A stretch of 64,000 bases of DNA from Nocardioidaceae bacterium SCSIO 66511 (GCA_023100825.1 CP095846.1:3596001-3660000); one strand, 5' to 3'; shown: positions 54,719-64,000, counted from the first letter of the stretch. The notes: a model not told the origin generated them from the letters alone. Numbers and translations: made by a program.

Positions 54719-55599
54719 GCCTCCATGGTCTCACGCGTCCGCAGACCAGCGAACAGATCGTCCTCCGGCGTCGTCGTGGGCACTTCGCTTCGGGCGAGCT
54801 CGTAGTCCTCGGTGGGCCAGACCTGCTGCTGCACCTCCATCGGCACCGCGAACCACGACCCGTTCGGGTCGATCTGCGTCGCATGCGCGATCAGCGCCCG
54901 GTCGCGCACATCGAAGTACTCCGCGCACGGCACCTGGGTCGTGATGCGCTTGTCGTGCTCGGGATCGGCCTTCCACTCCTGCAACCGCTCCGCGTACGGC
55001 GATTCGAGCCCGCGGCGGAGCATCTCGTTGTGCAACGCCTCGAAACGCGGACGGTTGAACCCGTGGTGGTAGTAGAGCTTGCTGGGCTGCCACGGCTCAC
55101 CGGCATCGGGGTACGCGTCGGGATCGCCGGCCGCGTCGTACGCGGCAATGCTGACCTGATGGCACCTGATGTGGTCCGGGTGCGGGTAGCCGCCGTTCTC
55201 GTCGTACGTCGTGAGGACGTGCGGACGTACGTCGCGGATGATGCGTACGAGCCGCTCGGCGGCCTCCTCGACGGGAATCGTCGCGAAGCAGCCCTCCGGG
55301 AGCGGCGGCTTGGGATCACCCTCCGGCCAGCCCGAGTCGACGTACCCGAGCCACTCCTGGGTGACCCCGAGGATCTCGCGGGCGCGATTCATCTCCTCGC
55401 GCCGGATCTCGGTGATGTTCGCGAGTACGTCGGGTCGATCCATGTTCGGGTTGAGGATCGAGCCGCGTTCGCCGCCGGTGCAGGTCACGACATGGACGTC
55501 GACCCCCTCTGCCACGTACTTCGCGGTCGATGCCGCCCCCTTGCTCGACTCGTCGTCCGGATGGGCATGGACGTGCATGAGCCGTAGTCGCTCGGCCAC
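54715..55599 (-). CDS. mca: mycothiol S-conjugate amidase
   Basis: Mca cleaves mycothiol-toxin conjugates to a mercapturate for export and glucosaminyl-inositol for recycling. The 294-residue zinc hydrolase (LmbE-like fold) has zinc ligands in HAHPDDE (11-17) and the [12 protein letters not shown] segment near 138-149. GTG 55599 follows AGGAGAAC. It overlaps the small membrane protein gene by four bases and is divergent from the DUF4307 gene. Confidence 0.95.
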   Translation of the reverse strand: MAERLRLMHVHAHPDDESSKGAASTAKYVAEGVDVHVVTCTGGERGSILNPNMDRPDVLANITEIRREEMNRAREILGVTQEWLGYVDSGWPEGDPKPPLPEGCFATIPVEEAAERLVRIIRDVRPHVLTTYDENGGYPHPDHIRCHQVSIAAYDAAGDPDAYPDAGEPWQPSKLYYHHGFNRPRFEALHNEMLRRGLESPYAERLQEWKADPEHDKRITTQVPCAEYFDVRDRALIAHATQIDPNGSWFAVPMEVQQQVWPTEDYELARSEVPTTTPEDDLFAGLRTRETMEA

Positions 55600-55704
55600 C
55601 GTTCTCCTCTGGTCCGTTCGTCTGTGCGCGAATGATGCGTCACAATGGTGTCGGACCTGCATCCTCGCAGGTACGCGACCCCACCGATTCTACGGAGATC
55701 GACT

Positions 55705-56091
55705 ATGACCAACGACGTGCTGGAGCGCCGCTACGGCGCTGCGCGCACCCGTCGCTGGCCGGTCATCATCCTGGCATCGGCACTCGGAGCAGTCGCGCTT
55801 GCGTGGATCACCTGGGTCGTACTCGACCAGGATCGTTCGTTGTCCTACCAGGTGAGCGGGTACGACGTCGTCTCCGACACCGAGACCGTCGTCACCGTCG
55901 AGCTGAACCGCGAGAACGGCGATGCCGTCGAGTGCGAGATCTATGCACAGGCCGAAGACCACTCCGTTGTCGGCGAGCGCATTGTGACCGTACCGTCCGG
56001 CGAGCCCGGCACGGTACGCGTGGACGAGCCGATAAAGACGGAGCGACGAGCCGTCAACGGCGTCTTGAAGACCTGCCGTCTGGCCGGCTGA
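55705..56091 (+). CDS. DUF4307 membrane protein
   Basis: The 128-residue protein has a cytoplasmic LERRYGAARTRRW start, one membrane helix (PVIILASALGAVALAWITWV, about 19-38) and an extracytoplasmic DUF4307 domain with two cysteines (VECEIYAQ and LKTCRLAG) that could form a disulfide. It corresponds to Rv1081c, next to greA in mycobacteria. The function is unknown. Confidence 0.85.
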   Translation: MTNDVLERRYGAARTRRWPVIILASALGAVALAWITWVVLDQDRSLSYQVSGYDVVSDTETVVTVELNRENGDAVECEIYAQAEDHSVVGERIVTVPSGEPGTVRVDEPIKTERRAVNGVLKTCRLAG

Positions 56092-56189
56092 GACGCACGC
56101 ACCCACCGCGCCAGGCGATACTTGCTATCGTCACCAGTTCGCACCGGGTGCCTTCCCGATAGACCGCATCCAACCAAGGAGCACGAACC

Positions 56190-56699
56190 GTGACACAACC
56201 AATTGAAGAGAACACCATCTGGCTCACCAAGGACGCCTACGAGCGCCTGCGGGCCGAGCTGGATCATCTTCGTGGTCCTGCCCGGGCGGAGCTTGCGGCG
56301 CGCATCGGGGAGGCCCGCGACGAAGGCGATCTGCGCGAGAACGGCGGCTACCACGCCGCCAAGGACGAGCAAGGCAAGCAAGAGGCGCGCATCCGCCAGC
56401 TCGAGGACTTGCTGCGCCGCGCCGAGGTCGGCGAACAGCGCGAGGACGACGGCCTCGTCGAGCCGGGCATGATCCTGACCATCCGCTTCGCCGGCGACGA
56501 CGACACCGAGAAGTTCCTGCTCGGTTCCCGCGAGCTGCTGGCGCTCGACCCGTCGGTCGACCTCCAAGTGTTCTCGCCGGAGTCGCCGCTCGGTGCCGCG
56601 ATCAACGGCAAGTACAAGGGCGATAAGGCGACGTACTCCGCCCCCAACGGGGCCGACGTCACCGTCGAGATCGTCGACGCGACGCCGTTCAACGGCTGA
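56190..56699 (+). CDS. greA: transcription elongation factor GreA
   Basis: The 169-residue factor has the N-terminal coiled coil (WLTKDAYERLRAELDHLRGP through KQEARIRQLEDLL), which enters the polymerase channel, with tip acids in ARDEGDLRENGGYH. The C-terminal FKBP-like domain (LTIRFAGDDDTEKFLLGSRE) follows. It stimulates cleavage of backtracked RNA. AAGGAG precedes the GTG start. A perfect terminator follows the stop. Confidence 0.96.
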   Translation: MTQPIEENTIWLTKDAYERLRAELDHLRGPARAELAARIGEARDEGDLRENGGYHAAKDEQGKQEARIRQLEDLLRRAEVGEQREDDGLVEPGMILTIRFAGDDDTEKFLLGSRELLALDPSVDLQVFSPESPLGAAINGKYKGDKATYSAPNGADVTVEIVDATPFNG

Positions 56700-56715
56700 C
56701 CGCAAACCTGTAGCC

Positions 56716-56760
56716 CGAAGAGCCCCGGGGTCGATCGCCGATCGACCCCGGGGCTCTTCG
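56716..56760 (+). terminator. perfect 22-bp hairpin terminator of greA
   Basis: The 45 bases after greA form a perfect inverted repeat with 22-bp arms beginning CGAAGAGCCCCGGGG and a single-base loop at 56738. It begins 17 bases after the stop. There is no T-run, as usual for this phylum. Confidence 0.9.
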
Positions 56761-56779
56761 TACACTCTAAACCGACTTG

Positions 56780-56799
56780 CATACGTTCATGTACGTATG
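56780..56799. promoter_or_regulatory. TetR operator upstream of 56813
   Basis: CATACGT (56780-56786) and ACGTATG (56793-56799) form a perfect dyad around 6 bases, ending 14 bases before the ATG of the TetR gene. It probably mediates autorepression of that gene and its downstream partner. Confidence 0.65.
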
Positions 56800-56812
56800 T
56801 TTATGCTGACTC

Positions 56813-57466
56813 ATGGCCGAAGCCCGCCCGCCGAGTACGAAAGCCACGCCACGCCGCACCCAGAGCGAGCGGCGAGCGACAACCCGCGCTGCCTTGCTGG
56901 AGTCGGCCGCACGTGGGCTCTCCCGTTACGGATACGGCAACCTGCGACTGGAGCAGGTTGCGCAGGACGCCGGGTACACCCGCGGCGCTCTGTACCACCA
57001 GTTCGCCGACAAACAGGACCTCACGCTGGCCGTCGTCCGCGACTGGTGGCCCGAGAACTGGCGGGCGGCAGTGCTGCCCCTTGTCGAGGCGGAGTCCGAT
57101 CCAGTCGCAGCGCTCCTCGCCCTCGCGCAGGGCCACGCGGTCTTCTGCCGGCGAGAGGTCGCGCGCATTCCGACAGCCATGCGCCTGGAGTTCACCGGGC
57201 AGGATCATCCGGTCGGCCACGCCGTCGAGCACAACTATGACCTGCTCGTACGGCACTGCCAGAAGCTGATCGACGCCGGTCGGGAGGCCGGAGCGATCCC
57301 GACGGACACGCCATCGAGAATCCTCGCGCTCGCGTTCGTCGGGGCGCTGGAGGGTTCGGTGATCGGCCTGGCCGGCAATGCACCGTACGACCGGGACTTC
57401 GCAGTACGCGCAGTCGCGGGCGTACTCGGCATCGATCCCGATGCCCACAATCCAGCAACGAGATGA
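56813..57466 (+). CDS. TetR-family regulator upstream of DUF2867 gene
   Basis: The 217-residue repressor has its helix-turn-helix at about 42-72 (LRLEQVAQDAGYTRGALYHQ). The remaining helices match TetR C-domains (YDLLVRHCQKLIDAGREAGA). It is followed after 13 bases by the DUF2867 gene in the same direction, so it is an autoregulated two-gene operon. Confidence 0.88.
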   Translation: MAEARPPSTKATPRRTQSERRATTRAALLESAARGLSRYGYGNLRLEQVAQDAGYTRGALYHQFADKQDLTLAVVRDWWPENWRAAVLPLVEAESDPVAALLALAQGHAVFCRREVARIPTAMRLEFTGQDHPVGHAVEHNYDLLVRHCQKLIDAGREAGAIPTDTPSRILALAFVGALEGSVIGLAGNAPYDRDFAVRAVAGVLGIDPDAHNPATR

Positions 57467-57479
57467 CAGGAGCAGCACG

Positions 57480-58088
57480 ATGAGATTGCCCAACTCCGTC
57501 CACGCCGAACACCCGTGGCGGATCCACGAGATCAGCGCCGACTTCCGGCTGTACGACGTGTGGGCGCTTCCGACGCCCGGCGGCCGGGACGACTTCGCGC
57601 AGCTGATCCAGATGGTGTCGACCGACGACACCAGCAACAACCCGTCGTGGATCGCTCGAATGCTGTTCTCGATCCGTTGGAAGCTCGGCGAGATCTTAGG
57701 GTGGGACGACCCGGACCGCGGTGTCGGCCGACGTGTCCCGACGTTGCGCGATCGACTGCCCGACGACCTGCGCGACGCTGCGCCGGGGCCGGACTTCGAT
57801 CGCCTCCCGTTCAGCTCGGTGTTCCTCACCGACAACGAGTTCGCGGCCGAGATGGCGAACTCCACGATGCACGGCATCATGCACCTGACCTGGGTTCCCG
57901 ACGACAACGGCGGCTACCGCGGACAGATGGCCGTGCTCGTACGTCCGAACGGCGTCTTCGGCAACGCGTACATGGCCGCGATCGCACCGTTTCGCCATCT
58001 GCTCGTGTATCCCCCGCTGATGCGCGGGATCGGTCAGGACTGGCGCGCCCTCACGGCTAGAAACTCACCCAGTAGCCTGCCTCGGTGA
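57480..58088 (+). CDS. DUF2867 family protein
   Basis: The 202-residue protein matches DUF2867, with HPWRIHEISADFRLYDVWAL, PTPGGRDDFAQLIQMV, LFSIRWKLGEILGWDD and the FGNAYMAAIAPFRHLLVYPP end. Its function is unknown; related domains are fused to SDR-like proteins and resemble START/SRPBCC lipid-binding folds only loosely. I chose ATG 57480 after CAGGAGCAGC. The last 32 bases overlap the convergent ilvA gene. Confidence 0.85.
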   Translation: MRLPNSVHAEHPWRIHEISADFRLYDVWALPTPGGRDDFAQLIQMVSTDDTSNNPSWIARMLFSIRWKLGEILGWDDPDRGVGRRVPTLRDRLPDDLRDAAPGPDFDRLPFSSVFLTDNEFAAEMANSTMHGIMHLTWVPDDNGGYRGQMAVLVRPNGVFGNAYMAAIAPFRHLLVYPPLMRGIGQDWRALTARNSPSSLPR

Positions 58089-59271
58089 GCGCGTTCTCGA
58101 CGCGTTCGCGGTGTGCTGGACCACGGGTCTCCACCTGCATCGACACCTCCACCTCATCGAGGTGCAGGGTCGCCGAGGTGCGTTCGTGTACGACGTCGAG
58201 CACGTTGACGTCCACCCTCGCGAGCAGGTCGAGGAGCTCGCGCAGGCCGCCGGGACGATCGGGGATGCGCACCCGGAACGCGAGATAGCGACCGGCGGCC
58301 GCCATACCGTGCCGCAACAGGTGGATGAGCAACAGCGGGTCGACATTGCCGCCGCTGAGTACGCAGACGACGGGCCCCTCGAAGGCGTCCTTGTGGTCGA
58401 GCAGCCCGGCCACCGCTGCCGCTCCGGCGGGCTCGACTAGCTGTTTGGCGCGTTCGAGCAGCAGCAGCATCGCCCGGCTGAGCGCCTCCTCGGACACTGT
58501 CAGGATCTCGTCGACGTGGGCCGAGATCGCGGCGAACGGCACCTCTCCCGGCCTTCGCACGGCGATCCCGTCGGCCATCGTCGTACGCCCGGGCACGGCG
58601 ACGGGGTGGCCGGCCCGCAAGGACTCCGGGTACGCGGCGACCCGCTCGGCCTGCACACCGATGACACGTACGTCGGGCCGTAGCTCGCTGATCGCGCTCG
58701 CGACGCCGGCCGCGAGTCCACCGCCGCCGACCGGCACCAGCACGGTTCTGACGTCCGGAACCTGCTCGACGATCTCGAGCCCGACCGTCGCTTGACCGGC
58801 GACGATGTCGGCATGGTCGAACGGATGGATCAACACCGCCCCGGTCGCTTCGGCGAACTCGGTCGCCGCGACCAGACAGTCGTCGACGCTCTCACCGGTG
58901 AACCGGATGTCGGCGCCGTACGCCCGGGTCGCCTTCTCCTTCGGGATCGGCGCGCCCTCGGGCATGAACACCGTCGACTTCGTGCCGAGTAACGACGCTG
59001 CGAGCGCGACTCCCTGCGCATGGTTGCCGGCGCTTGCGGCGACGACTCCGCGGGCACGCTCCGCGTCGCTGAGGTTGGAGATCCGGACGTACGCTCCCCG
59101 GATCTTGAACGATCCCGCACGCTGCAGATGCTCACATTTGAGGAGCACCGGGACGTCGGTCATCGCCGACAGTGACCGGGAGATCTCCACCGGCGTGGTC
59201 AGTGCGACGTCGCCGAGCAGCTCGGCCGCCGCGCGTACGTCGTCGATCGTCACGGATGGCGTTTCTTGCAT
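58057..59271 (-). CDS. ilvA: threonine ammonia-lyase with ACT domain
   Basis: The 404-residue PLP enzyme deaminates threonine to 2-oxobutyrate. The PLP lysine is Lys56 in GSFKIRGA, the phosphate loop is VPVGGGGLAAG and the substrate loop is ASAGNHAQGVA. A single ACT domain (residues about 325-404, RIPDRPGGLRELLDLL) suggests allosteric control. This length and single ACT fit the short form found in many Actinobacteria rather than the double-ACT biosynthetic type. Confidence 0.92.
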   Translation of the reverse strand: MQETPSVTIDDVRAAAELLGDVALTTPVEISRSLSAMTDVPVLLKCEHLQRAGSFKIRGAYVRISNLSDAERARGVVAASAGNHAQGVALAASLLGTKSTVFMPEGAPIPKEKATRAYGADIRFTGESVDDCLVAATEFAEATGAVLIHPFDHADIVAGQATVGLEIVEQVPDVRTVLVPVGGGGLAAGVASAISELRPDVRVIGVQAERVAAYPESLRAGHPVAVPGRTTMADGIAVRRPGEVPFAAISAHVDEILTVSEEALSRAMLLLLERAKQLVEPAGAAAVAGLLDHKDAFEGPVVCVLSGGNVDPLLLIHLLRHGMAAAGRYLAFRVRIPDRPGGLRELLDLLARVDVNVLDVVHERTSATLHLDEVEVSMQVETRGPAHRERVENALTEAGYWVSF

Positions 59272-59288
59272 GGGATGACCTTAGAACG

Positions 59289-60527
59289 TCAGGTTGCTGC
59301 CGGGGCGCCTTCGTCGGGTACCGGCTCGGGCTCGCCGTAACGCCGGGAGAGGTAGCGTACGACCGCGTTCGCGCAGGCCGCAGTAGGCACGGCGACAAGT
59401 GCGCCGACGACGCCTGAGATGGTGATGCCGGCGGCGATCGCGACGATGATCGCAAGCGGGTGCACGCGCACCAGTCGACCCATCAGGAACGGCTGGAGTA
59501 CGTGCGACTCAAGCTGCTGGACGGCGAGAACCGCGGCGAGCATGAACACCGCTGTCCAGAAGCCCTGGTCGACGAGCGCAACGAGAACGGCAACGATGCC
59601 GGACACGAACGCGCCGACGATCGGCACGAATGCTCCGAGGAACACCAGCATGCCGATCGCGAACACGAGCGGCACGCCCAGCAGGTACGCGGCCAATGCG
59701 ATGCCGATCGCATCGGTGAGCGCGACCAGCACCGTCGCACGTACGAAGGCCGTGAGCGAGATCCACGCGACGTGGCCGGAGCCGTGGACCGCGTCGCGCG
59801 CCTTACGCGGCACGAGACCCACGATGAACCGCCAGATGCGGTCGCCTTCGTACAGGAAGAAGAATGTCGAGAACAGCACGATGAACGCACCCGTTGCGAC
59901 ATGGGTCACCCGGGAACCGAACTCGGTTGCCCGCGCCACGACCTCGCTGTCGTTGCCTTGCACGGTGTGCTGCGCGCGTTCGATCCAGGTGTCGAGCTGC
60001 TCGTCGGACAGGCCGAGCGGACCGTCGCGCAGCCAGTCCTGGATCTCGCCGATGCCATCGGCCACCGAGCTGCGCAGGTCATCGATCTGTGCGATCACCT
60101 GCTGCCCGACCAGGGTCAGGATCCCGCCGATCACCGCGATGCCGGCCAGCACGACGATGAAGGTGGCCAGCACCCGGGGCACGCGTAGACGTACCAGCCA
60201 GTCGACGAACGGCATGCCGAGTGCCGTCAGCAGCACGGCAATGGCAACCGGGACGGTGATGTCGGAGAAGTACGACAGGATGCGGTAGACCACGTAGCTC
60301 GATAGCGCGATGACGAGCACTCGCCAACCCCAGGCCGCCGCGCGCTCCACACCGATCGGCACCTCGACCCGACGCGGGGTCGGTGGCTCCTCGGACACGT
60401 ACGACCTCGTACGAGCTCCCGGCGCCGGCTCGAACTCCTCCGCGAGGCCTTCTCCGTCGACGACTCGACCGAAATCGCGGTTCAGGATCGCTCGCTGGCG
60501 CTCCAGTCTCTTCCCCCAGCCGGGCAT
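59289..60527 (-). CDS. AI-2E family (TqsA/PerM-like) membrane protein
   Basis: The 412-residue protein has seven to eight helices and the family pattern, with VYRILSYFSDITVPVAIAVL, VLLTALGMPFVDWLVRLRVP, a soluble loop with SVADGIGEIQDWL, and FVPIVGAFVSGIVAVLVALV then VRVHPLAIIVAIAAGITISG. The family exports small molecules or acts as a cation antiporter. Its N-terminal cytoplasmic stretch of about 75 residues is longer than usual. It starts inside a minus-strand run with metB just upstream. Confidence 0.88.
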   Translation of the reverse strand: MPGWGKRLERQRAILNRDFGRVVDGEGLAEEFEPAPGARTRSYVSEEPPTPRRVEVPIGVERAAAWGWRVLVIALSSYVVYRILSYFSDITVPVAIAVLLTALGMPFVDWLVRLRVPRVLATFIVVLAGIAVIGGILTLVGQQVIAQIDDLRSSVADGIGEIQDWLRDGPLGLSDEQLDTWIERAQHTVQGNDSEVVARATEFGSRVTHVATGAFIVLFSTFFFLYEGDRIWRFIVGLVPRKARDAVHGSGHVAWISLTAFVRATVLVALTDAIGIALAAYLLGVPLVFAIGMLVFLGAFVPIVGAFVSGIVAVLVALVDQGFWTAVFMLAAVLAVQQLESHVLQPFLMGRLVRVHPLAIIVAIAAGITISGVVGALVAVPTAACANAVVRYLSRRYGEPEPVPDEGAPAAT

Positions 60528-60528
60528 C

Positions 60529-61686
60529 TCAGATCTTGGCAGCCTCGAACGCCTGCTGCAGGTCGGCCACCAGGTCGGAGCCGGTCTCGATACCGACCGA
60601 AAGCCGAACGAGATCGGACGGAACCTCCAGCGGTGAGCCCGCCGCCGACGCGTGCGTCATCCGACCAGGGTGCTCGATCAGCGACTCGACGCCGCCGAGC
60701 GACTCCGCCAGCGTGAACAGCTTCGTGTGGTTGACCAGGTCGACCGCGGCCTGCTCGCCATCGCGCATGCGGAACGACACCATGCCGCCGAAGCGCTTCA
60801 TCTGCCGCTTGGCCAGCTCGCGCCCGGGATGCTGCGCGAGGCCCGGGTAGATGACCTCGGAGACCTCGTCGCGGTCCTCCAGGAAGTCGACGATCTGCTC
60901 GGCGTTCTGGCTGTGCCGATCCATCCGCGGGCCGAGCGTCTTCAGGCCGCGCAGGACGAGCCACGCATCGAACGGTCCGGCGACAGCACCCATGGCGTTC
61001 TGGTGGTACTCGATCGGCTCAGCGAGCTCGGCCTCGCGTACGACGAGCGCACCGCCGACGACATCGGAGTGTCCACCGGCGTACTTCGTGGTCGAATGCA
61101 CGACGATGTCGGCGCCGTGGGTCAGAGGCTGCTGCAGGTACGGCGAGGCGAACGTGTTGTCGACGACGAGCAGCGCATCGGCAGCATGCGCGACCTCGGC
61201 GAGCGCCTCGATATCGGCGATGTTGAGCAGCGGGTTCGTCGGAGTCTCGACCCAGACGATGCGGGTCTCCCCCGGGCGGATCGCGTTGCGTACCGCCTCC
61301 ACATCGGCCACCGCCGCGGGCGTGTACGCCAAGCCCCACGGCTTCTCGACGCCGTCGAACAGCCGGTAGGTGCCGCCGTACGCATCGTCGGGGATGACGA
61401 CATGCTGGCCGGGGCGCGTCAGCGCGCGCAGCAGGGTGTCTTCGGCGGCCAGTCCGCTGGCGAACGCGAACCCGCGGACGCCGTGCTCGAGACTGGCCAG
61501 GCATTCCTCGAGCGCGGTGCGAGTCGGGTTGGCACTGCGCGAGTACTCGTAGCCCTCGCGCAGGCCGCCGACGCCGTCCTGCTTGTAGGTGCTGGTCGCG
61601 TAGATCGCCGGCACGACCGCGCCCGTACGCGGGTCGGGATCCTGTCCGGCGTGGATTGCTCGGGTTTCGAAGCCGTGGTCAGTCAC
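60529..61686 (-). CDS. metB: cystathionine gamma-synthase
   Basis: The 385-residue PLP enzyme of the Cys/Met metabolism family has Lys near 198 in VVHSTTKYAGGHSDVVGG, the YSRSANPTRTALEECLASLE opening and the FALAESLGGVESLIEHP-type C-terminal motif (here TLAESLGGVESLIEHPGRMT). It joins O-succinyl- or O-acetylhomoserine to cysteine; the acyl form cannot be told. GTG 61686 (MTDHGFETRAIH) is the family start. It overlaps no neighbour and precedes the AI-2E gene by one base. Confidence 0.9.
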   Translation of the reverse strand: MTDHGFETRAIHAGQDPDPRTGAVVPAIYATSTYKQDGVGGLREGYEYSRSANPTRTALEECLASLEHGVRGFAFASGLAAEDTLLRALTRPGQHVVIPDDAYGGTYRLFDGVEKPWGLAYTPAAVADVEAVRNAIRPGETRIVWVETPTNPLLNIADIEALAEVAHAADALLVVDNTFASPYLQQPLTHGADIVVHSTTKYAGGHSDVVGGALVVREAELAEPIEYHQNAMGAVAGPFDAWLVLRGLKTLGPRMDRHSQNAEQIVDFLEDRDEVSEVIYPGLAQHPGRELAKRQMKRFGGMVSFRMRDGEQAAVDLVNHTKLFTLAESLGGVESLIEHPGRMTHASAAGSPLEVPSDLVRLSVGIETGSDLVADLQQAFEAAKI

Positions 61687-61696
61687 GTGAGTGAGC

Positions 61697-62185
61697 CTAG
61701 TCGCCGTGGTCGCGTTCGTGCATACGGCGTACGAGGGAGTGCACCTGCTCGGCGAGCTCCGGCACGGGACCGTCGACCGCGAGGCCCGGCGCAACGTCTT
61801 TGACGGGTAACGCGCGTACCGGCGGCTCCGCGCCGCCGAGCTCCGCACGCCACTGCGCCATCTGCGCCGATGAGCTCGCGTACACGATGCGCCCGAGGCC
61901 GACCCAGGCATGCGCGGCCGAGCACATCGGGCAATGCTCACCCGAGGTGTAGACGGTCGCGCCGGGGCGCTCGTCGACAGGGATGTTCGCGGCCGCCCAT
62001 CGGGCGAGCTCGAACTCCGGATGCCGGGTCTGGTCGCCGTCCGCGACCCGGTTGCGATCCTCGGCGCGGACGTTGCCCTCGGCGTCGACGAGAACGGATC
62101 CGAACGGCTCATCGCCGGCCTCGAGCGCCTCCTCGGCCAGCTCGACGCAGCGCTTCAGGTGCCTGATGTCTGTTTCATCCACCAC
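61697..62185 (-). CDS. nucleoside/CMP-dCMP-type deaminase
   Basis: The 162-residue zinc deaminase has the HPEFE motif (His ligand and catalytic Glu, about 62-66) and the EHCPMC pair of zinc cysteines near 86-91. It resembles guanine deaminase/TadA-type nucleoside deaminases. I chose a GTG near 62185 before [12 protein letters not shown]. The longer ATG at 62248 would overlap the divergent msrA start. The substrate is not determined. Confidence 0.82.
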   Translation of the reverse strand: MVDETDIRHLKRCVELAEEALEAGDEPFGSVLVDAEGNVRAEDRNRVADGDQTRHPEFELARWAAANIPVDERPGATVYTSGEHCPMCSAAHAWVGLGRIVYASSSAQMAQWRAELGGAEPPVRALPVKDVAPGLAVDGPVPELAEQVHSLVRRMHERDHGD

Positions 62186-62246
62186 GTCGGGAAGGATATG
62201 TCCATCGCGCTGGTTATGCCTGGCGGATACATCCGAGGAGGCGCCC

Positions 62247-62882
62247 ATGTTCGGTCACGACAAGACCCGGCTCGTCACGCCGGAGGATGCCCTGCCCGGG
62301 CGCGAGACCCGTCCGTTCGCAGTCGGTACGACCCACGCCGTACTCGGCACGCCGATCGAGTCGGATCCGCCCGAGGGATTCGAGACCGCGGTGTTCGGGC
62401 TCGGCTGCTTCTGGGGCGAGGAGAAGACGTTCTGGGAGACCCGTGGCGTCTGGTCGACGTCGGTCGGCTACGCCGGCGGCACCACCCCGAACCCCACGTA
62501 CGAAGAGGTCTGCACCTCGCGTACCGGCCATGCCGAGGTCGTCCGGGTCGTCTTCGACCCGGCGGTCGTTTCGTACGAGCAGCTGCTCAAGATCTTCTGG
62601 GAGAACCACGACCCCACGCAAGGCATGCGCCAGGGCAACGACCGCGGCACGCAGTACCGCTCGATCATCCTCACCACTAGTGACGAGCAGCAGGCGGCCG
62701 CCGAGGCGTCACGCGACTCGTACCAGAAGGCGATGACCGAGCGCGGATACGGCGAGATCACCACCGTGATCGCACCGCTGCAGGCGTACTACTACGCCGA
62801 GGATGTGCATCAGCAGTACCTGGCGAAGAACCCGTTCGGCTACTGCCCGATCCACGCGACGGGCGTCGAGTACGCCGGCTGA
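62247..62882 (+). CDS. msrA: peptide-methionine (S)-S-oxide reductase
   Basis: MsrA repairs methionine S-sulfoxide in proteins. The 211-residue protein has the catalytic Cys54 in GLGCFWGEE, the substrate residues VGYAGG and TGHAEVV, and the C-terminal [10 protein letters not shown] with a resolving Cys. It starts at ATG 62247 after GAGGAG. It is divergent from the deaminase gene. Confidence 0.95.
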   Translation: MFGHDKTRLVTPEDALPGRETRPFAVGTTHAVLGTPIESDPPEGFETAVFGLGCFWGEEKTFWETRGVWSTSVGYAGGTTPNPTYEEVCTSRTGHAEVVRVVFDPAVVSYEQLLKIFWENHDPTQGMRQGNDRGTQYRSIILTTSDEQQAAAEASRDSYQKAMTERGYGEITTVIAPLQAYYYAEDVHQQYLAKNPFGYCPIHATGVEYAG

Positions 62883-62961
62883 TAGCGCTGTCCACGCGAC
62901 GCCTGGTCGTGATGCTGACAAACCTCTGGATCCGCACACGATCGAATGCAAACATTCGGCC

Positions 62962-63693
62962 GTGACGTTCGATTTCCACGCAACGTATGACGAGCTCAAC
63001 CCCGACGACCACGACTACCGCTTCTACGCCCAGCTCGCCGCCGACCGTGGCGTGCGCACGGCCGTCGACCTCGGCTGCGGCACCGGCACATTGGCGCAAA
63101 TCCTCACGGCACAAGGCGTAGACGTCATCGGAGTGGATCCCGATCCGGAGATGCTTCGCGTCGCGCGCTCCAAACACACTGAAAGCGCTTCTGGTGGCCG
63201 GGTCGAATGGAGACTCGGCTACAGCGATGTTCTCGAAGCTGCCGATGCTGATCTCGCAGTGATGTGGGGACACGTCGCACAGGTCTTCACCGACGACGAC
63301 TCGTGGCTGAGTGTGCTCACCGATCTCCACCGTGCACTGGGCCGCGACCGCACGCTTGCCTTCGAATCGCGCAGCCCGGTCGCGCGCAAGTGGGAAGAAT
63401 CGACCCGCGCCGCAACCCTCAGAACGGTCAGGACACCAGACGGCGACGTCGAGTTCTGGCATGAAACCGTCACAGTCGACTTGCCCCTGGTCACCTACGA
63501 CACCTTCACCCGGAATCTCCGCACCCAAGAGCAGTACGCGCACCGCGACGTACTCGCCTTCCGTAACGAAAGCGAGCTGCGCACATCCGTCGAGAAATGC
63601 GGGTTCACAGTCACCAGCGTCTTCGGCGACTGGGACCGATCCACAACCGACCAACAGACGCCCGAATTGATCGTGATCGCTGCGCGTAACTGA
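62962..63693 (+). CDS. class I SAM-dependent methyltransferase
   Basis: The 243-residue protein has the SAM motif AVDLGCGTGTLAQIL at 35-49, the acidic strand-2 end GVDPDPEML and the SPVARKW region. It starts at GTG 62962 (VTFDFHATYDELNPDDHDY). It resembles small Methyltransf_25 proteins; the substrate is unknown. It has no visible operon partner and lies just before a DUF222/HNH gene. Confidence 0.85.
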   Translation: MTFDFHATYDELNPDDHDYRFYAQLAADRGVRTAVDLGCGTGTLAQILTAQGVDVIGVDPDPEMLRVARSKHTESASGGRVEWRLGYSDVLEAADADLAVMWGHVAQVFTDDDSWLSVLTDLHRALGRDRTLAFESRSPVARKWEESTRAATLRTVRTPDGDVEFWHETVTVDLPLVTYDTFTRNLRTQEQYAHRDVLAFRNESELRTSVEKCGFTVTSVFGDWDRSTTDQQTPELIVIAARN

Positions 63694-63815
63694 TGCCCGT
63701 CCGCCAGACGAGCAAGAGAATGCTGCCGTCGGCGTTATCTGACTGTTACCTACTCGGGCCCGAATCAACCGTCGATCGGGCTCTGACTGTCAGTGGCGGA
63801 ATCTACTGTTCTCGT

Positions 63816-64000
63816 ATGGGCGTTCGGCATGCTGACAGGTTCCGACGGGTGACGATTCCCGTCGAGCCGGCCGACGTGCAGTGCGCAGACGACGAGGGTG
63901 TCGCGGCTCTTCACGAACTGCTCACGGCGGTGACCAGCCTCCCCTACGCGGACAGCGATACGGCGCGGATAGACCGGATCGCCCTGCTGGAGAAGGCACG
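63816..64000 (+). CDS. DUF222/HNH endonuclease, N-terminus, cut by window edge
   Basis: The last 185 bases encode the N-terminus of a second DUF222 protein (VAALHELLTAVTSLPYADSD then RIDRIALLEKAR) with the helix pattern of the DUF222 domain. The -10-like TACTGT at 63804-63809 is 6 bases before the ATG, so the message may be leaderless, as for the copy at 20131. The HNH part is outside the window. Confidence 0.65.
   Translation, partial: MGVRHADRFRRVTIPVEPADVQCADDEGVAALHELLTAVTSLPYADSDTARIDRIALLEKA

Overview
The window is about 64 kb of high-GC actinobacterial chromosome. A mycothiol S-conjugate amidase (mca), a short-chain Z-isoprenyl diphosphate synthase beside a hemolysin III gene, a WS/DGAT acyltransferase, DUF4245, DUF4307 and DUF6542 proteins, and DUF222/HNH endonucleases all point to Actinomycetota. 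A Propionibacteriales (Nocardioidaceae-like) origin is my inference. No rRNA, tRNA, CRISPR array, integrase or transposase was recognised.

The backbone runs from about 11.3 kb to the right edge. Its order is ychF, rmuC, DUF6542, ispH, xseA, xseB, DUF4245, glpX, fumC, phoH-like, Z-prenyl synthase, hemolysin III, DUF255 thioredoxin, small membrane protein, mca, DUF4307, greA, ilvA, metB. From memory this is the order of Mycobacterium tuberculosis Rv1112 back to Rv1079, so it is an old conserved scaffold. Lineage-specific blocks are slotted into it: an OatA-like acyltransferase and a secreted protein (12.5-15.6 kb), a DUF222/HNH gene (20.1-21.7 kb), thrE plus a molybdate regulator and modABC (22.3-26.7 kb), a lytic transglycosylase and a sugar ABC operon (34.4-39.5 kb), a DoxX/TetR pair (43.8-44.8 kb), and a 7.5 kb block of regulators, transporter, oxidoreductase, hydrolase and hemerythrin (46.8-54.4 kb).

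The left 11.3 kb, downstream of ychF, is different. It is a run of small regulator-enzyme modules (four TetR genes, a CGNR zinc-finger regulator, GNAT acetyltransferases, a zinc alcohol dehydrogenase, an NmrA-like reductase, a methyltransferase), a VapBC toxin-antitoxin pair, a GrpB-family gene and a membrane-anchored unknown. Most of these modules have their own palindromic operator in the divergent intergenic gap. Three short remnants resembling the 3-prime end of ychF lie at gene-module boundaries here (4657, 7960, 9125), all in the orientation of the real ychF end at 11272. I read this as an accretion hotspot at the ychF 3-prime end, which is the most interesting hypothesis in the window.

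Functionally, the backbone genes serve isoprenoid precursor synthesis (ispH), DNA repair (xseAB, rmuC), central carbon metabolism (glpX, fumC), thiol detoxification and repair (mca, msrA), transcript elongation (greA) and amino acid metabolism (ilvA, metB). The inserted modules add uptake (sugar, molybdate), efflux (MFS) and locally regulated redox or detoxification enzymes.
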